Below are positions 11,531-19,823 of a DNA stretch of 24,289 bases, in pieces. Source of the stretch: Rhodospirillaceae bacterium CCH5-H10 (GTDB lineage: Bacteria > Pseudomonadota > Alphaproteobacteria > Reyranellales > Reyranellaceae); assembly GCA_001557035.1 (NCBI GenBank), contig LSKJ01000580.1, positions 1 to 24,289 of the forward strand, written 5' to 3'. Each line of letters begins with the position of its first letter. Within the stretch, counting starts at the first letter, position 1. The notes beneath the pieces are model-generated. The model had not been told where the DNA came from, made no database searches, and worked only from the letters and a program-made list of their open reading frames with translations. The translations under genes and the position numbers were made by a program.

Positions 11531-14182
11531 ATGGATATCAGCAAGGACATGACCACCGCCCCCGGCACGATTCGTCGCGTCGATTATACGCCGCCGCCAT
11601 TCCTGATCGAGACCGTGGATCTCGATGTTGCGCTTTCGCCTGAAGCGGCCGACGTCGTGTCGCGTCTCGCGGTGAGGCGCAATCCCGGGGCCGCGTCGAA
11701 GCCCGCCGATCTGGTGCTCGACGGCAAGAAGATGGACCTCGTGTCGGTCCGCCTCGATGGCCAGCCGGTCGATCATCAGGTGACGCCGGAGACGCTGACG
11801 ATCCGCGGCGTGCCCGACCGCTTCACCCTGGAGGTCGCGACGCGCTCGCGACCGCAGGACAATACCGAACTGACCGGTCTCTACAAATCGCGCGATCTTT
11901 TCTGCACGCAGTGCGAGGCCGAGGGCTTCCGCCGCATCACCTACTTTCTCGACCGTCCCGACGTGATGGCGCGCTACACGACCCGCATCGTGGCTGACAA
12001 GTCGCTGACGCCGGTGCTGTTGTCCAACGGCAACCTGGTCGACAGCGGTCCGCTGGACGGCGGCCGGCACTTCGCGACCTGGGAAGATCCGTTTCCCAAG
12101 CCGTCCTATCTCTTCGCCCTGGTCGCAGGGCCGCTCGACTGCCTGGAGGACCGGTTCACGACCCGCTCGGGCCGAGAGGTGGCGCTGCGCATCTACGTCC
12201 GTCCCGGCGACGTGCCGCGCTGCGAGCACGCCATGGAATCGCTCAAGAAGTCGATGAAGTGGGACGAGGACGTGTACGGACTCGAATACGACCTCGACAC
12301 GTTCATGATCGTCGCCATCGACGACTTCAACATGGGCGCGATGGAGAACAAGGGGCTGAACGTCTTCAACTCGAAGCTCGTTCTGGCCAATCCGGAGACC
12401 GCGACCGACCTCGACTATCATTCGATCGAGGCCGTCATCGGTCACGAATACTTCCACAACTGGACCGGCAACCGCGTCACCTGCCGGGACTGGTTCCAGC
12501 TCTCGCTGAAGGAGGGGCTGACCGTCCTGCGCGACCAGCAATTCTCGGCCGACATGGGCTCGGCGGCGGACGCGCGCATCGACGACGTGCGTCGCCTGCG
12601 CGCCGCGCAGTTCCCGGAAGATGCCGGGCCGATGGCCCATCCGGTGCGGCCGGACTCCTATATCGAGATCAACAATTTCTACACCGCGACCGTGTACCAG
12701 AAGGGTGCGGAGGTGGTGCGGATGATGCACACGCTGCTGGGGCCGGAGCGCTTCCGCAAGGGCATGGATCTCTATTTCCAGCGTCATGACGGCCAGGCCG
12801 TCACCTGCGACGACTTCGCGCGCGCCATGGAGGACGCCTCGGGCGTCGACCTCGCGCAGTTCCGTCTCTGGTATGCGCAGGCCGGTACGCCGGACCTCAA
12901 GGTCGAGGGCAGCTACGATGCGGCCGCGCGGCGCTACACGATGACGGTCGCGCAGAGCCTGCGACCGACGCCGGGTCAGCCGGACAAGAAGCCGATGCAC
13001 ATTCCGCTGTCGGTCGGCCTGCTCGACGGCGCGGGGCGGGATCTGCCATTGAAGCTGGCGGGGGAAGCGGCTGCCGGCGGCACGACGCGCGTGCTCGACG
13101 TGCGCAACCCTCGCGACGTGTTCGTCTTCGAGGATGTGCCGGAGAAGCCGGTCGCCTCGCTTCTGCGCGGCTTCTCCGCGCCGGTGAAACTCCAGGCACC
13201 GCGTTCTGAGGAAGAACTCACCTTCCTCATGGCGCACGACAGCGATCCTTTCGCGCGCTGGGAGGCCGGGCAGCAGCTCGGCGCCCGGCTGATCCTCGAC
13301 ATGGTCGGGGCGCGCAAGGCGGGCAAGCCGATGGTCGTGCCGGACCTGTTCGTCGATGCCATCCGCCGCACGCTTGACGACCAGCGGCTCGACCGCTCGT
13401 TCGTCGCCGACGCGGTGACATTGCCCGGTCTCGCCTTCCTGGGCGAACTCATGCCGGAGATCGACATCGAGGGACTGTGGGCCGCCCAGCAGCGCGTGCG
13501 GTCGGTCCTGTCGCAGCAGCTCGCCGATCGCTGGAGTTCCGTCTACGACGCCACTCACGGGGCTGGGCCTTACCGCTTTACGCCGGAGGAGGTGGGCCGT
13601 CGTCGCCTGCGCAGCACGGCGCTCGCCTACCTGGCGACCGACAAGGGCGATGCGGCACGACGCCGGGCCGTCGAGTATTTCGAGAAGGCGGGCAACATGA
13701 CCGAGTCCGTCGCGGGCCTCTCGGTGCTGGCCGAACTGGGCGGCGCCGAGGGCGAGGCGGCGCTGGCATCGTTCTGGGAGCGCTGGAAGGGCGAGCCGCT
13801 GGTCCTCGACAAATGGTTCGGCATCCAGGCGCGGACGCCCACCGCGGGCACGCTCGAAAAGGTCGAGCGGCTCGTCGATCATCCTTCGTACGACCGGAGG
13901 AATCCCAACCGGGTCTATTCGCTGGTCGGCGCCTTCGCGTCGGGCAATCCCGTCCAGTTCCACGCGGCCGGTGGCGAGGGCTACCGGTTCCTCGCCGATC
14001 AGGTTCTGGCCACCGACAAGCTCAATCCGCAGATCGCCGCCCGGCTCCTTTCGCCCCTGGGCTCCTGGCGGCGTTATGACACCGCGCGGCAGGCGCTGAT
14101 GAAGCGGGAATTGACCCGTATCGTGGCCGAGAAGGGCTTGTCGCGGGACGTTTACGAGATCGCCTCCAAGGGTCTTCGCTGA
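11531..14182 (+). CDS. pepN: Aminopeptidase N (M1 family zinc metallopeptidase)
   Basis: The 883-residue protein matches the length of proteobacterial PepN, a cytoplasmic enzyme that removes N-terminal residues from peptides. The exopeptidase motif GAMEN is at 269-273. The zinc site is HEYFH with His305, Glu306 and His309, and the third ligand Glu328 (LKEG) follows at the M1 spacing HExxH-x18-E. The region after about 440 contains the M1 Ig-like and C-terminal helical domains. ATG 11531 has GAGGA about 4 nt upstream. An ATG at 11549 is possible but its AAGGA is too close. The frame is open back to 11105, but that portion is antisense to the lipoprotein gene and is rejected. There is no signal peptide. 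The gene is a single unit, with the secreted-protein gene 139 bp downstream. Confidence 0.97.
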   Translation: MDISKDMTTAPGTIRRVDYTPPPFLIETVDLDVALSPEAADVVSRLAVRRNPGAASKPADLVLDGKKMDLVSVRLDGQPVDHQVTPETLTIRGVPDRFTLEVATRSRPQDNTELTGLYKSRDLFCTQCEAEGFRRITYFLDRPDVMARYTTRIVADKSLTPVLLSNGNLVDSGPLDGGRHFATWEDPFPKPSYLFALVAGPLDCLEDRFTTRSGREVALRIYVRPGDVPRCEHAMESLKKSMKWDEDVYGLEYDLDTFMIVAIDDFNMGAMENKGLNVFNSKLVLANPETATDLDYHSIEAVIGHEYFHNWTGNRVTCRDWFQLSLKEGLTVLRDQQFSADMGSAADARIDDVRRLRAAQFPEDAGPMAHPVRPDSYIEINNFYTATVYQKGAEVVRMMHTLLGPERFRKGMDLYFQRHDGQAVTCDDFARAMEDASGVDLAQFRLWYAQAGTPDLKVEGSYDAAARRYTMTVAQSLRPTPGQPDKKPMHIPLSVGLLDGAGRDLPLKLAGEAAAGGTTRVLDVRNPRDVFVFEDVPEKPVASLLRGFSAPVKLQAPRSEEELTFLMAHDSDPFARWEAGQQLGARLILDMVGARKAGKPMVVPDLFVDAIRRTLDDQRLDRSFVADAVTLPGLAFLGELMPEIDIEGLWAAQQRVRSVLSQQLADRWSSVYDATHGAGPYRFTPEEVGRRRLRSTALAYLATDKGDAARRRAVEYFEKAGNMTESVAGLSVLAELGGAEGEAALASFWERWKGEPLVLDKWFGIQARTPTAGTLEKVERLVDHPSYDRRNPNRVYSLVGAFASGNPVQFHAAGGEGYRFLADQVLATDKLNPQIAARLLSPLGSWRRYDTARQALMKRELTRIVAEKGLSRDVYEIASKGLR

Positions 14183-14192
14183 GTCCCTGCGA

Positions 14193-14233
14193 TATAATTT
14201 CATCTTGACTGCCATGATGAAAGGTTGCTGTAA
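14193..14233 (+). promoter_or_regulatory. AT-rich candidate promoter/operator upstream of the secreted protein gene
   Basis: After the pepN stop the base composition drops sharply. There is an exact TATAAT (14193-14198) but no good -35 ahead of it. A TTGACT (14205-14210) is followed 17 bp later by a weak CTGTAA. The TTGACT is flanked by a 7-bp inverted repeat TTTCATC / GATGAAA (14198-14204, 14216-14222), which could be an operator. This is suggestive only. Confidence 0.3.
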
Positions 14234-14321
14234 GAGTGCAGCCTTAAATCCTGTGTGTGGGAAAAACGTATTCCGGTCTGGCGCGTGGGGTGCCGGACCG
14301 GAAAACTTGGGGTCTAAAACC

Positions 14322-14726
14322 GTGAATACAAAGACGAAATTGATCATTTCGGCTGTGAGTGCTGCTGTGCTTGCCCTCGGAGCCGTTGCCTATGCTCAGA
14401 CCGCTGGGACGGGTCCTGTGGCAGGGCCGCAGGCGCCACAAACTGCAGCCGCCCCGCAAACAACGATGCCGGGTGAAGCGACTTGTGCGTCGCAGCATCA
14501 GGAAGTGCCCGGCATCTCCACGTCGGATCTGCTGGCCGATTCCTACGAGATCAAGGCGGCCGTTCCGGGCGGCCTGTGGCTGCAGAAGAAGAAGGATGTC
14601 TTCTACTGCAACTCCGGCGTCACGCGGGACGACGAGACGATGTGCTGGAAGATCCGTGGGCCGCTGAAAGGCCAGAACTGCGCCGAGGCCCTGACCAGGG
14701 TGCGGGCCAAAGACCTGCCCCGGTAG
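14322..14726 (+). CDS. Small secreted protein with four cysteines, unknown function
   Basis: A GTG at 14322 gives 134 residues, with TTGGGG about 9 nt upstream. Residues 1-25 form a classical Sec signal peptide (KTK, then a hydrophobic core, then AYA before Gln26). An alanine/proline/glutamine-rich linker (26-50) leads to a C-terminal domain with Cys55, Cys96, Cys108 and Cys120, an even number compatible with two disulfides in the periplasm. It contains GGLWLQKKKDVFYCNSG. I do not recognise the family. The frame is open to 14205, but starts there would bury the signal peptide behind about 39 residues. It ends one base from the stop of the converging GMC gene, with no terminator between them. 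Upstream base composition is much more AT-rich than its neighbours. Confidence 0.75.
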   Translation: MNTKTKLIISAVSAAVLALGAVAYAQTAGTGPVAGPQAPQTAAAPQTTMPGEATCASQHQEVPGISTSDLLADSYEIKAAVPGGLWLQKKKDVFYCNSGVTRDDETMCWKIRGPLKGQNCAEALTRVRAKDLPR

Positions 14727-14727
14727 C

Positions 14728-16305
14728 TCAGGGGCGCGGACGAGCCCGTTTCAACTCGTCCGCCATTTTCTCGGCGATCATGACCGTCGTGAAGTGCGTG
14801 TTGGCGCGCACGACGGTCGGCATGATCGACGCGTCGATGACGCGCAGGCCCGTGCAGCCGATCACGCGGCAGTCCGGATCGACCACCGACCGCGGATCGT
14901 CCGCCGCGCCCATGCGGCAGGTGCCGCTGGCATGTTGCGCGTCCGAGCATTCGTCGAACATCCAGTCGTCCAGCGCCTTTGGCTCGAACGGCTCCTCGAT
15001 CGAGCGGCCCGTCGTGCCGTACTCGACGCGGGTCGAGATCGCCTTGAACGCGGGCGTCAGGCAAAGCTCCCGCATGCGCCGTACGCCGTCGCGCATGCGC
15101 AGAAGGTCGCTCTCGTCCGACAGCATGCGTTCGTCGACCTGCGGGTCGATGGCGGGATCGCGTGTGGTGATGCGCACCGTGCCCTCGCTGAAGGCCTGGA
15201 AGGCGGAGACGGCGAGGCGCGCGCGCGCGGTGCCGCCATCCTCCTCGGGCCGCAGGTTGCCCGCGATCATGATCATGTCGTTGACCCCCGCGCCCGCAAG
15301 GCCCGAGGAGTAGCGCAGGCAGCAGTTGGTGTGGCGGTGCATCAGCGTGCTGACGCGCGCATCGTCCTTCAGGTCGAGCATCAAGCCCAGGATCGGATGG
15401 TCGAGAAGATGCTCGCCGACCGGTCGCTCGGCCACGACCGCGATACCCAGCCGGTCGAGCACCGCGCGCGGCCCGATGCCGGAACGCTGCAGGATCGCCG
15501 GCGAATGAATGGCGCCGGCCGACAGGATGACCTCGCGGCGCGCCCGGACGTTGCGGGCCTCGCCGCCCGCGGTCACGCGCACGCCGCTGACATGCGGGCG
15601 ATTGCCCTCGAATTGCAGCGTGTCGACGATGGCTTCGCCCACGATGGTGAGATTGGAACGCCCACGCGCCGGTTCGAGATAGCCGTCGTTGGTCGAGATG
15701 CGCAGGCCTTCGCGGCTGTTGATCGCGTAGGGTCCGACGCCGGTGCCGGTCGGCGCATTGTGGTCGGCGCACCAGGGATATCCGAGACCCAGCGCCGCCT
15801 CTCTCAGTGCCCGGTCGACCGTGCCCCACTGATCGATCGGCGCGCGATAGACCGGCAGGGGGCCGCTGTTGCCGTGATAGGGCGCGTCGCCGAAATCGAC
15901 ATCGGTTTCGAGCTTGCGGAAGTAGGGGAGGCAGGCCTCCCAGCCCCAGCCCGTCGCGCCCAGGGAGGCCCAGTCCTCGAAATCCTCCGGAATGCCGCGG
16001 ATCGCGATCTGGCCGTTGATGGTCGAGCTGCCGCCGATCGCACGCCCGCGCCACAGCAGCTTCGGTTCCTGCCGCTCGGTGCGGCGCGCCAGCAGCTTCG
16101 GGTAGCGGTAATTGTCGTCGCCGATGGCGCGCAGCGGGTTCGGGATGCGAAGGTGATGCGGCGTCTCGGCGGTGCGGAAGTCTCGGCCGGCTTCGAGCAG
16201 CAGGACGCGCAACGCCGGATCCTCGGTCAGCCGGGCTGCGAGCGTCGCGCCGGCGGAGCCGCCGCCGATGATGATGTAGTCGTACTCTTCGTCCATGTTT
16301 CGCAT
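14728..16305 (-). CDS. GMC-family FAD-dependent oxidoreductase, second copy
   Basis: ATG 16305 gives 525 residues; ATG 16296 (MDEEYDY) is equally possible, and neither has a strong ribosome-binding site. The FAD motif IIGGGSAGAT is at the N-terminus and RAIGGSSTINGQIAIRG is signature one. GAIHSPAILQRSGIGP is signature two. The C-terminal active site has His458 (QHASGTCRMG) and Asn502 (RANTH), with the 44-residue spacing also seen in the first GMC protein and in choline oxidase. The two GMC proteins of this window are clearly paralogous but well diverged, and nothing shows recent duplication. This one is not in the panB unit. It is divergent from the M20 hydrolase with only 81 bp between starts, so shared control is possible. 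There is no signal peptide. The substrate is an unspecified alcohol. Confidence 0.93.
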   Translation of the reverse strand: MRNMDEEYDYIIIGGGSAGATLAARLTEDPALRVLLLEAGRDFRTAETPHHLRIPNPLRAIGDDNYRYPKLLARRTERQEPKLLWRGRAIGGSSTINGQIAIRGIPEDFEDWASLGATGWGWEACLPYFRKLETDVDFGDAPYHGNSGPLPVYRAPIDQWGTVDRALREAALGLGYPWCADHNAPTGTGVGPYAINSREGLRISTNDGYLEPARGRSNLTIVGEAIVDTLQFEGNRPHVSGVRVTAGGEARNVRARREVILSAGAIHSPAILQRSGIGPRAVLDRLGIAVVAERPVGEHLLDHPILGLMLDLKDDARVSTLMHRHTNCCLRYSSGLAGAGVNDMIMIAGNLRPEEDGGTARARLAVSAFQAFSEGTVRITTRDPAIDPQVDERMLSDESDLLRMRDGVRRMRELCLTPAFKAISTRVEYGTTGRSIEEPFEPKALDDWMFDECSDAQHASGTCRMGAADDPRSVVDPDCRVIGCTGLRVIDASIMPTVVRANTHFTTVMIAEKMADELKRARPRP

Positions 16306-16386
16306 CTCGTTGTTCCGGCGGATGGCACGCTTCTTGGTTAGAATGCCACCGCCTGCCAAGAATGCCGCACGCAAAAGGAGCGCCGC

Positions 16387-17625
16387 ATGGTCGCAAACGT
16401 CCTGGAGGTCAATCCCGAACGCCTGTGGGAGAGCCTCGAACGATCGGCCGAGATCGGACGCTTTCGCGATGTCGGCCTGCGCCGCCTCGCTCTGTCGGCC
16501 GAGGACAAGCAGATGCGCGATCTCTTCGTCGAGTGGTCGAAAGCGGCGGGCTGCACCGTCGAGATCGATCGTTTGGGCAACATCTTCGCGCGCCGTCCGG
16601 GGACCGATCCGTCGCTGCCGCCGGTGGCGATCGGCAGCCATCTCGACACGCAAATTTGCGGCGGCCGCTACGACGGCATCCTGGGCGTGCTGTGCGGCCT
16701 GGAGGTCGTTCGCACGCTGAACGACCGCGGCCTGCAGACCAAGCGCGGTATCGAGGTGATCTGCTGGACCAACGAGGAAGGCGCGCGCTTCAATCCGCCG
16801 ATGATGGGCTCGATGGCCTTTGCCGGTGTGCTGCCGCTGGAGGGCGTGCTGGCCACCACCGACGATGCGGGCATCACTGTCGAGCAGGCGCTCGACGAGA
16901 TCGGCTATGCCGGCCCCGCGCCGGTGGGCCGCACATTCGATTCCTATCTCGAACTGCATATCGAGCAGGCGCCGGTGCTGGATCGCGAGGGCTGCGACGT
17001 CGGCATCGTGGTCGGCGGCTACAAGACGCAAGCGCTGCGGCTCACGATCAACGGCGATACCGGTCACGCCGGCGGCACGCCGATGGCACAGCGGCGCAAC
17101 GCACTGGTCGGCGCGGGCTACGTCATCGCGGCCGTTAACGATATCGGCCTCGCCTATGCCGCCGACGAGGGCCGCACCACGACGACGCGCATCGAAAGCT
17201 TTCCCAATCTGGCCGGCACCTATGCCGAGCAGGTGAAGCTCACCATCGACTTCCGCCACATCGACGCCGACCGCTTCAAGGCGATGCGCGCCGAAGTCGA
17301 TGCGGCCATCGTCACCGCGGCCAAGAAGGCCAATGTCGAGATCGAGGTTGCCGAGGGCTGGAGCTGGGGCAGCGAACTGTTTGCGCCCGAGTGCATCGAG
17401 CTCCTGAAGTCGACCGCGAAGGAACTGGGCCTGCCCTATCGCGAGATGCGCAGTCAGGCCGGCCACGATGCCTATGCGGTGGCGACGATGGCGCCGACGG
17501 CGATGATCTTCACGCCCTGCTTCGAGGGCATCAGCCACAACGTCAACGAGGCGATCGAACTCGCGCGTTCGGTGCCGGGCGCCAATCTCCTGTTGAATGC
17601 CGCCGTGACGCGGGCGAATCGGTAA
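16387..17625 (+). CDS. M20-family Zn-dependent amidohydrolase (N-carbamoyl-L-amino-acid hydrolase / allantoate amidohydrolase type)
   Basis: The protein has 412 residues, normal for the AmaB/HyuC/AllC group, which cleaves carbamoyl or ureido groups from amino-acid-like substrates and releases ammonia and CO2. The bimetal ligands are visible: His85 (GSHLDTQ), Asp96 (GGRYDG, the bridging ligand), Glu130/Glu131 (NEEGARF), His191 (LELHIEQ) and His384 (GISHNVNE). GHAGGTPM marks the dimerisation-domain region. HIEQAPVLD differs slightly from the common HIEQGPVLE. The ATG has AAGGAG about 8 nt upstream. It could be an N-carbamoyl-L-amino-acid hydrolase, beta-ureidopropionase or allantoate/ureidoglycolate amidohydrolase; sequence alone does not settle this. 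It converges on hutC and is not part of the hut transcripts. No hydantoinase partner is in the window. Confidence 0.88.
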   Translation: MVANVLEVNPERLWESLERSAEIGRFRDVGLRRLALSAEDKQMRDLFVEWSKAAGCTVEIDRLGNIFARRPGTDPSLPPVAIGSHLDTQICGGRYDGILGVLCGLEVVRTLNDRGLQTKRGIEVICWTNEEGARFNPPMMGSMAFAGVLPLEGVLATTDDAGITVEQALDEIGYAGPAPVGRTFDSYLELHIEQAPVLDREGCDVGIVVGGYKTQALRLTINGDTGHAGGTPMAQRRNALVGAGYVIAAVNDIGLAYAADEGRTTTTRIESFPNLAGTYAEQVKLTIDFRHIDADRFKAMRAEVDAAIVTAAKKANVEIEVAEGWSWGSELFAPECIELLKSTAKELGLPYREMRSQAGHDAYAVATMAPTAMIFTPCFEGISHNVNEAIELARSVPGANLLLNAAVTRANR

Positions 17626-17630
17626 TCATC

Positions 17631-17702
17631 GGAGCGCGCCACTCCAGTGGCGCTCATGCGTTATTCCGACGAAGCTTGAGCGCCACTGGAGTGGCGCGCT
17701 CC
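17631..17702. repeat. Perfect 26-bp inverted repeat (repeat C) between converging genes
   Basis: The arms 17631-17656 and 17677-17702 are exact reverse complements, separated by a 20-nt loop. Each arm also holds its own near-palindrome, GCCACT-CC-AGTGGC, so the whole is two REP-like units in inverted orientation. It fills most of the 87-bp gap between the M20 hydrolase stop and the hutC stop, and could terminate transcription in both directions. There is no T-run. Confidence 0.9.
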
Positions 17703-17712
17703 ATCGCGACGT

Positions 17713-18429
17713 TCAGGCCGATGTCGGCGTGAACCGGGCGACGAGCTGGTGGGAGTCGCCGGGGTAGGTCAGGCGGACGTGGGTGACCGGCAGCGCAGCG
17801 CGCCAGGTGCGGCGGTCGACGATCAGGCAGGCGGTGCCGGCACGCACCGAGAGCGACGTCGCCGTGGAGCCCGAGGCGTTGCTGGCGCTGATGCGGTGCT
17901 CCGCGGCGGTCCAGGGTACGCTGTCGAGCAGCCAGCGGCCGGGTGGCACATCGAGGAAGCTTTCCTCGGCCGCCTGCGGCACGGAATCGAGATTGATCAG
18001 GCGCTCTTCCAGGCAAAAGACTTTCGCACCGGCGAAGTGGCGGGCGATCAGTTCGAGGACGCGGCCGGCCGACTTCGTGTCGAACCGCTCGCGATCTGCG
18101 GCCGTGCTACGCCTCATGGCGCGCGAGACCAATTCGAACCGGTAGGGTCGGCCGAGCGCCAGCACTTCCGCCTTGATGTCGTGGATTTCGAGGACGGCCG
18201 CCTGCGACTGCGGGCGCGTCACGAAGGTGCCGGCCTTGCGGCGGCGCTCGACCAGCCCGGCGCGGGCGAGCTTGGCCAGCACGTTGCTCACCGTCATGCG
18301 CGAGCAATCGTAGGCCTCGGCCAGTTCGTGTTCGGTGGCGATGCGCGCCCCCGGCGCCAGCTTGCCCGAAAGGATCTTGCCCTGCAGATCGCCCAGGATC
18401 TTCTGGTGAAGGGATTCGGGTGCCGTCAC
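17713..18429 (-). CDS. hutC: GntR-family histidine-utilisation repressor
   Basis: The 238-residue protein has an N-terminal winged helix-turn-helix (about 5-70, with LAEAYDCSRMTVSNVLAKLA) and a C-terminal UTRA effector-binding domain (about 90-235), the HutC architecture. HutC proteins repress hut genes and are released by urocanate; this is family knowledge, not shown here. The start is GTG 18429, whose GTGA overlaps the hutF stop TGA by 4 nt, so hutC is translated with hutF. The frame is open much further upstream, but that part is antisense or shadow to hutF. If the palindrome at 19.80 kb is its operator, hutC would be autoregulated through the hutF promoter. Confidence 0.93.
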   Translation of the reverse strand: MTAPESLHQKILGDLQGKILSGKLAPGARIATEHELAEAYDCSRMTVSNVLAKLARAGLVERRRKAGTFVTRPQSQAAVLEIHDIKAEVLALGRPYRFELVSRAMRRSTAADRERFDTKSAGRVLELIARHFAGAKVFCLEERLINLDSVPQAAEESFLDVPPGRWLLDSVPWTAAEHRISASNASGSTATSLSVRAGTACLIVDRRTWRAALPVTHVRLTYPGDSHQLVARFTPTSA

Positions 18430-19793
18430 GATGTCTGCAGCACTTTGGCGAGGGCTTTCCTGTAGCGACGCCCGATCGCGTCTCGATGGATATGCCGGCC
18501 GCCCTGGACGAGCTTGGTGCCGGCGCGCCAGACGCAATCGACGGTGCGACGGCCACCGGTGAAGATCCAGGCATCCAGCCACTGGTCGTGATGACGATAC
18601 GCGAGCGCGATGTCGTCGGCGGCGAGGCTGACGATGTCGGCGTCTTGTCCGGCGGCCAATCCCGACGCAGCGCCTAGTGCCTGTGCGCCACCCTGCAGCG
18701 CGCTGTCGAACAGGCTGCGACCGACCGATGGCGTCGAAGGTCGGGCCAGCGCGTTGCGCGTGCGCAGGACGAGGCGCTGACCATATTCCAGTAGGCGCAG
18801 TTCCTCGGCGGCGTCGATCAATACGTTGGAGTCCGAGCCGACACCGAAGCGGCCGCCCCGCTCCATGAACGCCTGTGCGGGAAAGAGCCCGTCGCCGAGA
18901 TTGGCCTCGGTGATGGGGCACAGGCCCACGACCGCGCCGCGCGCCGCGATGCCGGCGCTCTCGGCCTCGGTGACATGCGTCGCATGGACGAGGCACCAGC
19001 GTTCGTCGACTGGCAGGCGATCGAGCAGGAGTTCGACCGGCCGCTTGCCGCACCTGCCAAGGCAGTCCTCGACCTCCTTCACCTGTTCGGCGACATGGAT
19101 GTGGACCGGGCCACCATGGGCGAGTGGCAGGATCTCCAGGATCTCCGCGGGCGTGGCCGCGCGCAGACTGTGCGGTGCGATGCCCACGCGCGCACCCGAA
19201 AGGGACGAGACGGCCTTGCGGCTGGCGTCGACGAGACGGCGGTACCGGTCGATGTCGTTGATGAAACGCCGCTGGCCGGGCGCGGCGGGCAGGCCGCCGA
19301 AACCGGCATGGAGATAGAAGACCGGCAGCAGCGTGAGCGCGATACCGGTCTCGCTCGCCGCGGCGGCGATCCGGGCCGCCAGTTCGCCAATGTCGGAATA
19401 GGGCGTGCCATCGGGATCGTGGTGGACGTAGTGGAATTCACCGACGCGGGTAAAACCACTTTCGAGCATTTCCAGGAAGGCCTGCGCGGCGATCGCCTCG
19501 ACTTCCTCGGGGCCCATATGGTCGACGAAGCGGTACATGGCCTCGCGCCAGGTCCAGAAGCTGTCGGCGGTGGCGCCGCGCCGCTCGGTGAGACCCGCCA
19601 TGCCGCGCTGGAAGGCGTGGCTGTGGAGGTTGGGCAGCCCGGGCAGTCCGATTTCGTGGGTTTCGTCCCCCGTTTCGGCCGGCGTGCCCTTCATCAATGT
19701 TTCGATCCGGCCGTCCCGGATGACGAGGCGCACGCCATCGGCCCAGCCGTCGGGCAGGAGCAGGGAGCGGAACCAGAGGGCGGTTCTGGACAT
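18426..19793 (-). CDS. hutF: Formimidoylglutamate deiminase
   Basis: ATG 19793 gives 455 residues; ATG 19811 would add six (MTIHNN) and has GGCGGG upstream. It is an amidohydrolase-superfamily enzyme converting N-formimino-L-glutamate to N-formyl-L-glutamate and ammonia. The metal motif HxH is His57/His59 (LPNLHSHAF), with later ligands in [12 protein letters not shown] and [21 protein letters not shown] is characteristic of HutF, and together with the hut context separates it from guanine deaminase and other relatives. Its presence defines the five-step hut route through N-formylglutamate, which then needs HutG. Here hutF leads a hutF-hutC transcript and is divergent from hutI. Confidence 0.94.
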   Translation of the reverse strand: MSRTALWFRSLLLPDGWADGVRLVIRDGRIETLMKGTPAETGDETHEIGLPGLPNLHSHAFQRGMAGLTERRGATADSFWTWREAMYRFVDHMGPEEVEAIAAQAFLEMLESGFTRVGEFHYVHHDPDGTPYSDIGELAARIAAAASETGIALTLLPVFYLHAGFGGLPAAPGQRRFINDIDRYRRLVDASRKAVSSLSGARVGIAPHSLRAATPAEILEILPLAHGGPVHIHVAEQVKEVEDCLGRCGKRPVELLLDRLPVDERWCLVHATHVTEAESAGIAARGAVVGLCPITEANLGDGLFPAQAFMERGGRFGVGSDSNVLIDAAEELRLLEYGQRLVLRTRNALARPSTPSVGRSLFDSALQGGAQALGAASGLAAGQDADIVSLAADDIALAYRHHDQWLDAWIFTGGRRTVDCVWRAGTKLVQGGRHIHRDAIGRRYRKALAKVLQTS

Positions 19794-19817
19794 ATTATTA
19801 TGTATAGTCATAATAAG
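19787..19817. promoter_or_regulatory. Divergent hutF/hutI control region with AT-rich palindrome (candidate HutC operator)
   Basis: The palindrome TTATTATG (19795-19802) - TATAGT - CATAATAA (19809-19816) is a rare AT-rich island in GC-rich DNA. It sits exactly between the hutF and hutI starts. Its middle, GTATAGTC, is one base from GTnTAnAC, the half-palindromic pattern described for HutC-subfamily operators. For hutI, TGGACA (19787-19792) and CATAAT (19809-19814) are 16 bp apart, which would start transcription at or just before ATG 19824. For hutF the minus strand offers TTGCAT and TATACA 17 bp apart, a weaker match. Operator identity is inferred. Confidence 0.6.
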
Positions 19818-19823
19818 CCCGCC

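Noticed and set aside
10928..14347. 1,139-codon open frame on the minus strand, antisense to pepN
   Set aside because: It lies opposite a fully convincing M1 peptidase, is rich in Arg, His and Gly as expected of a GC-rich shadow frame, and shows no recognisable domain.
16306..17538. Upstream continuation of the second GMC frame, antisense to the M20 hydrolase
   Set aside because: The GMC protein clearly begins at its FAD motif near 16296-16305; the extra roughly 410 codons are antisense composition with no motif.
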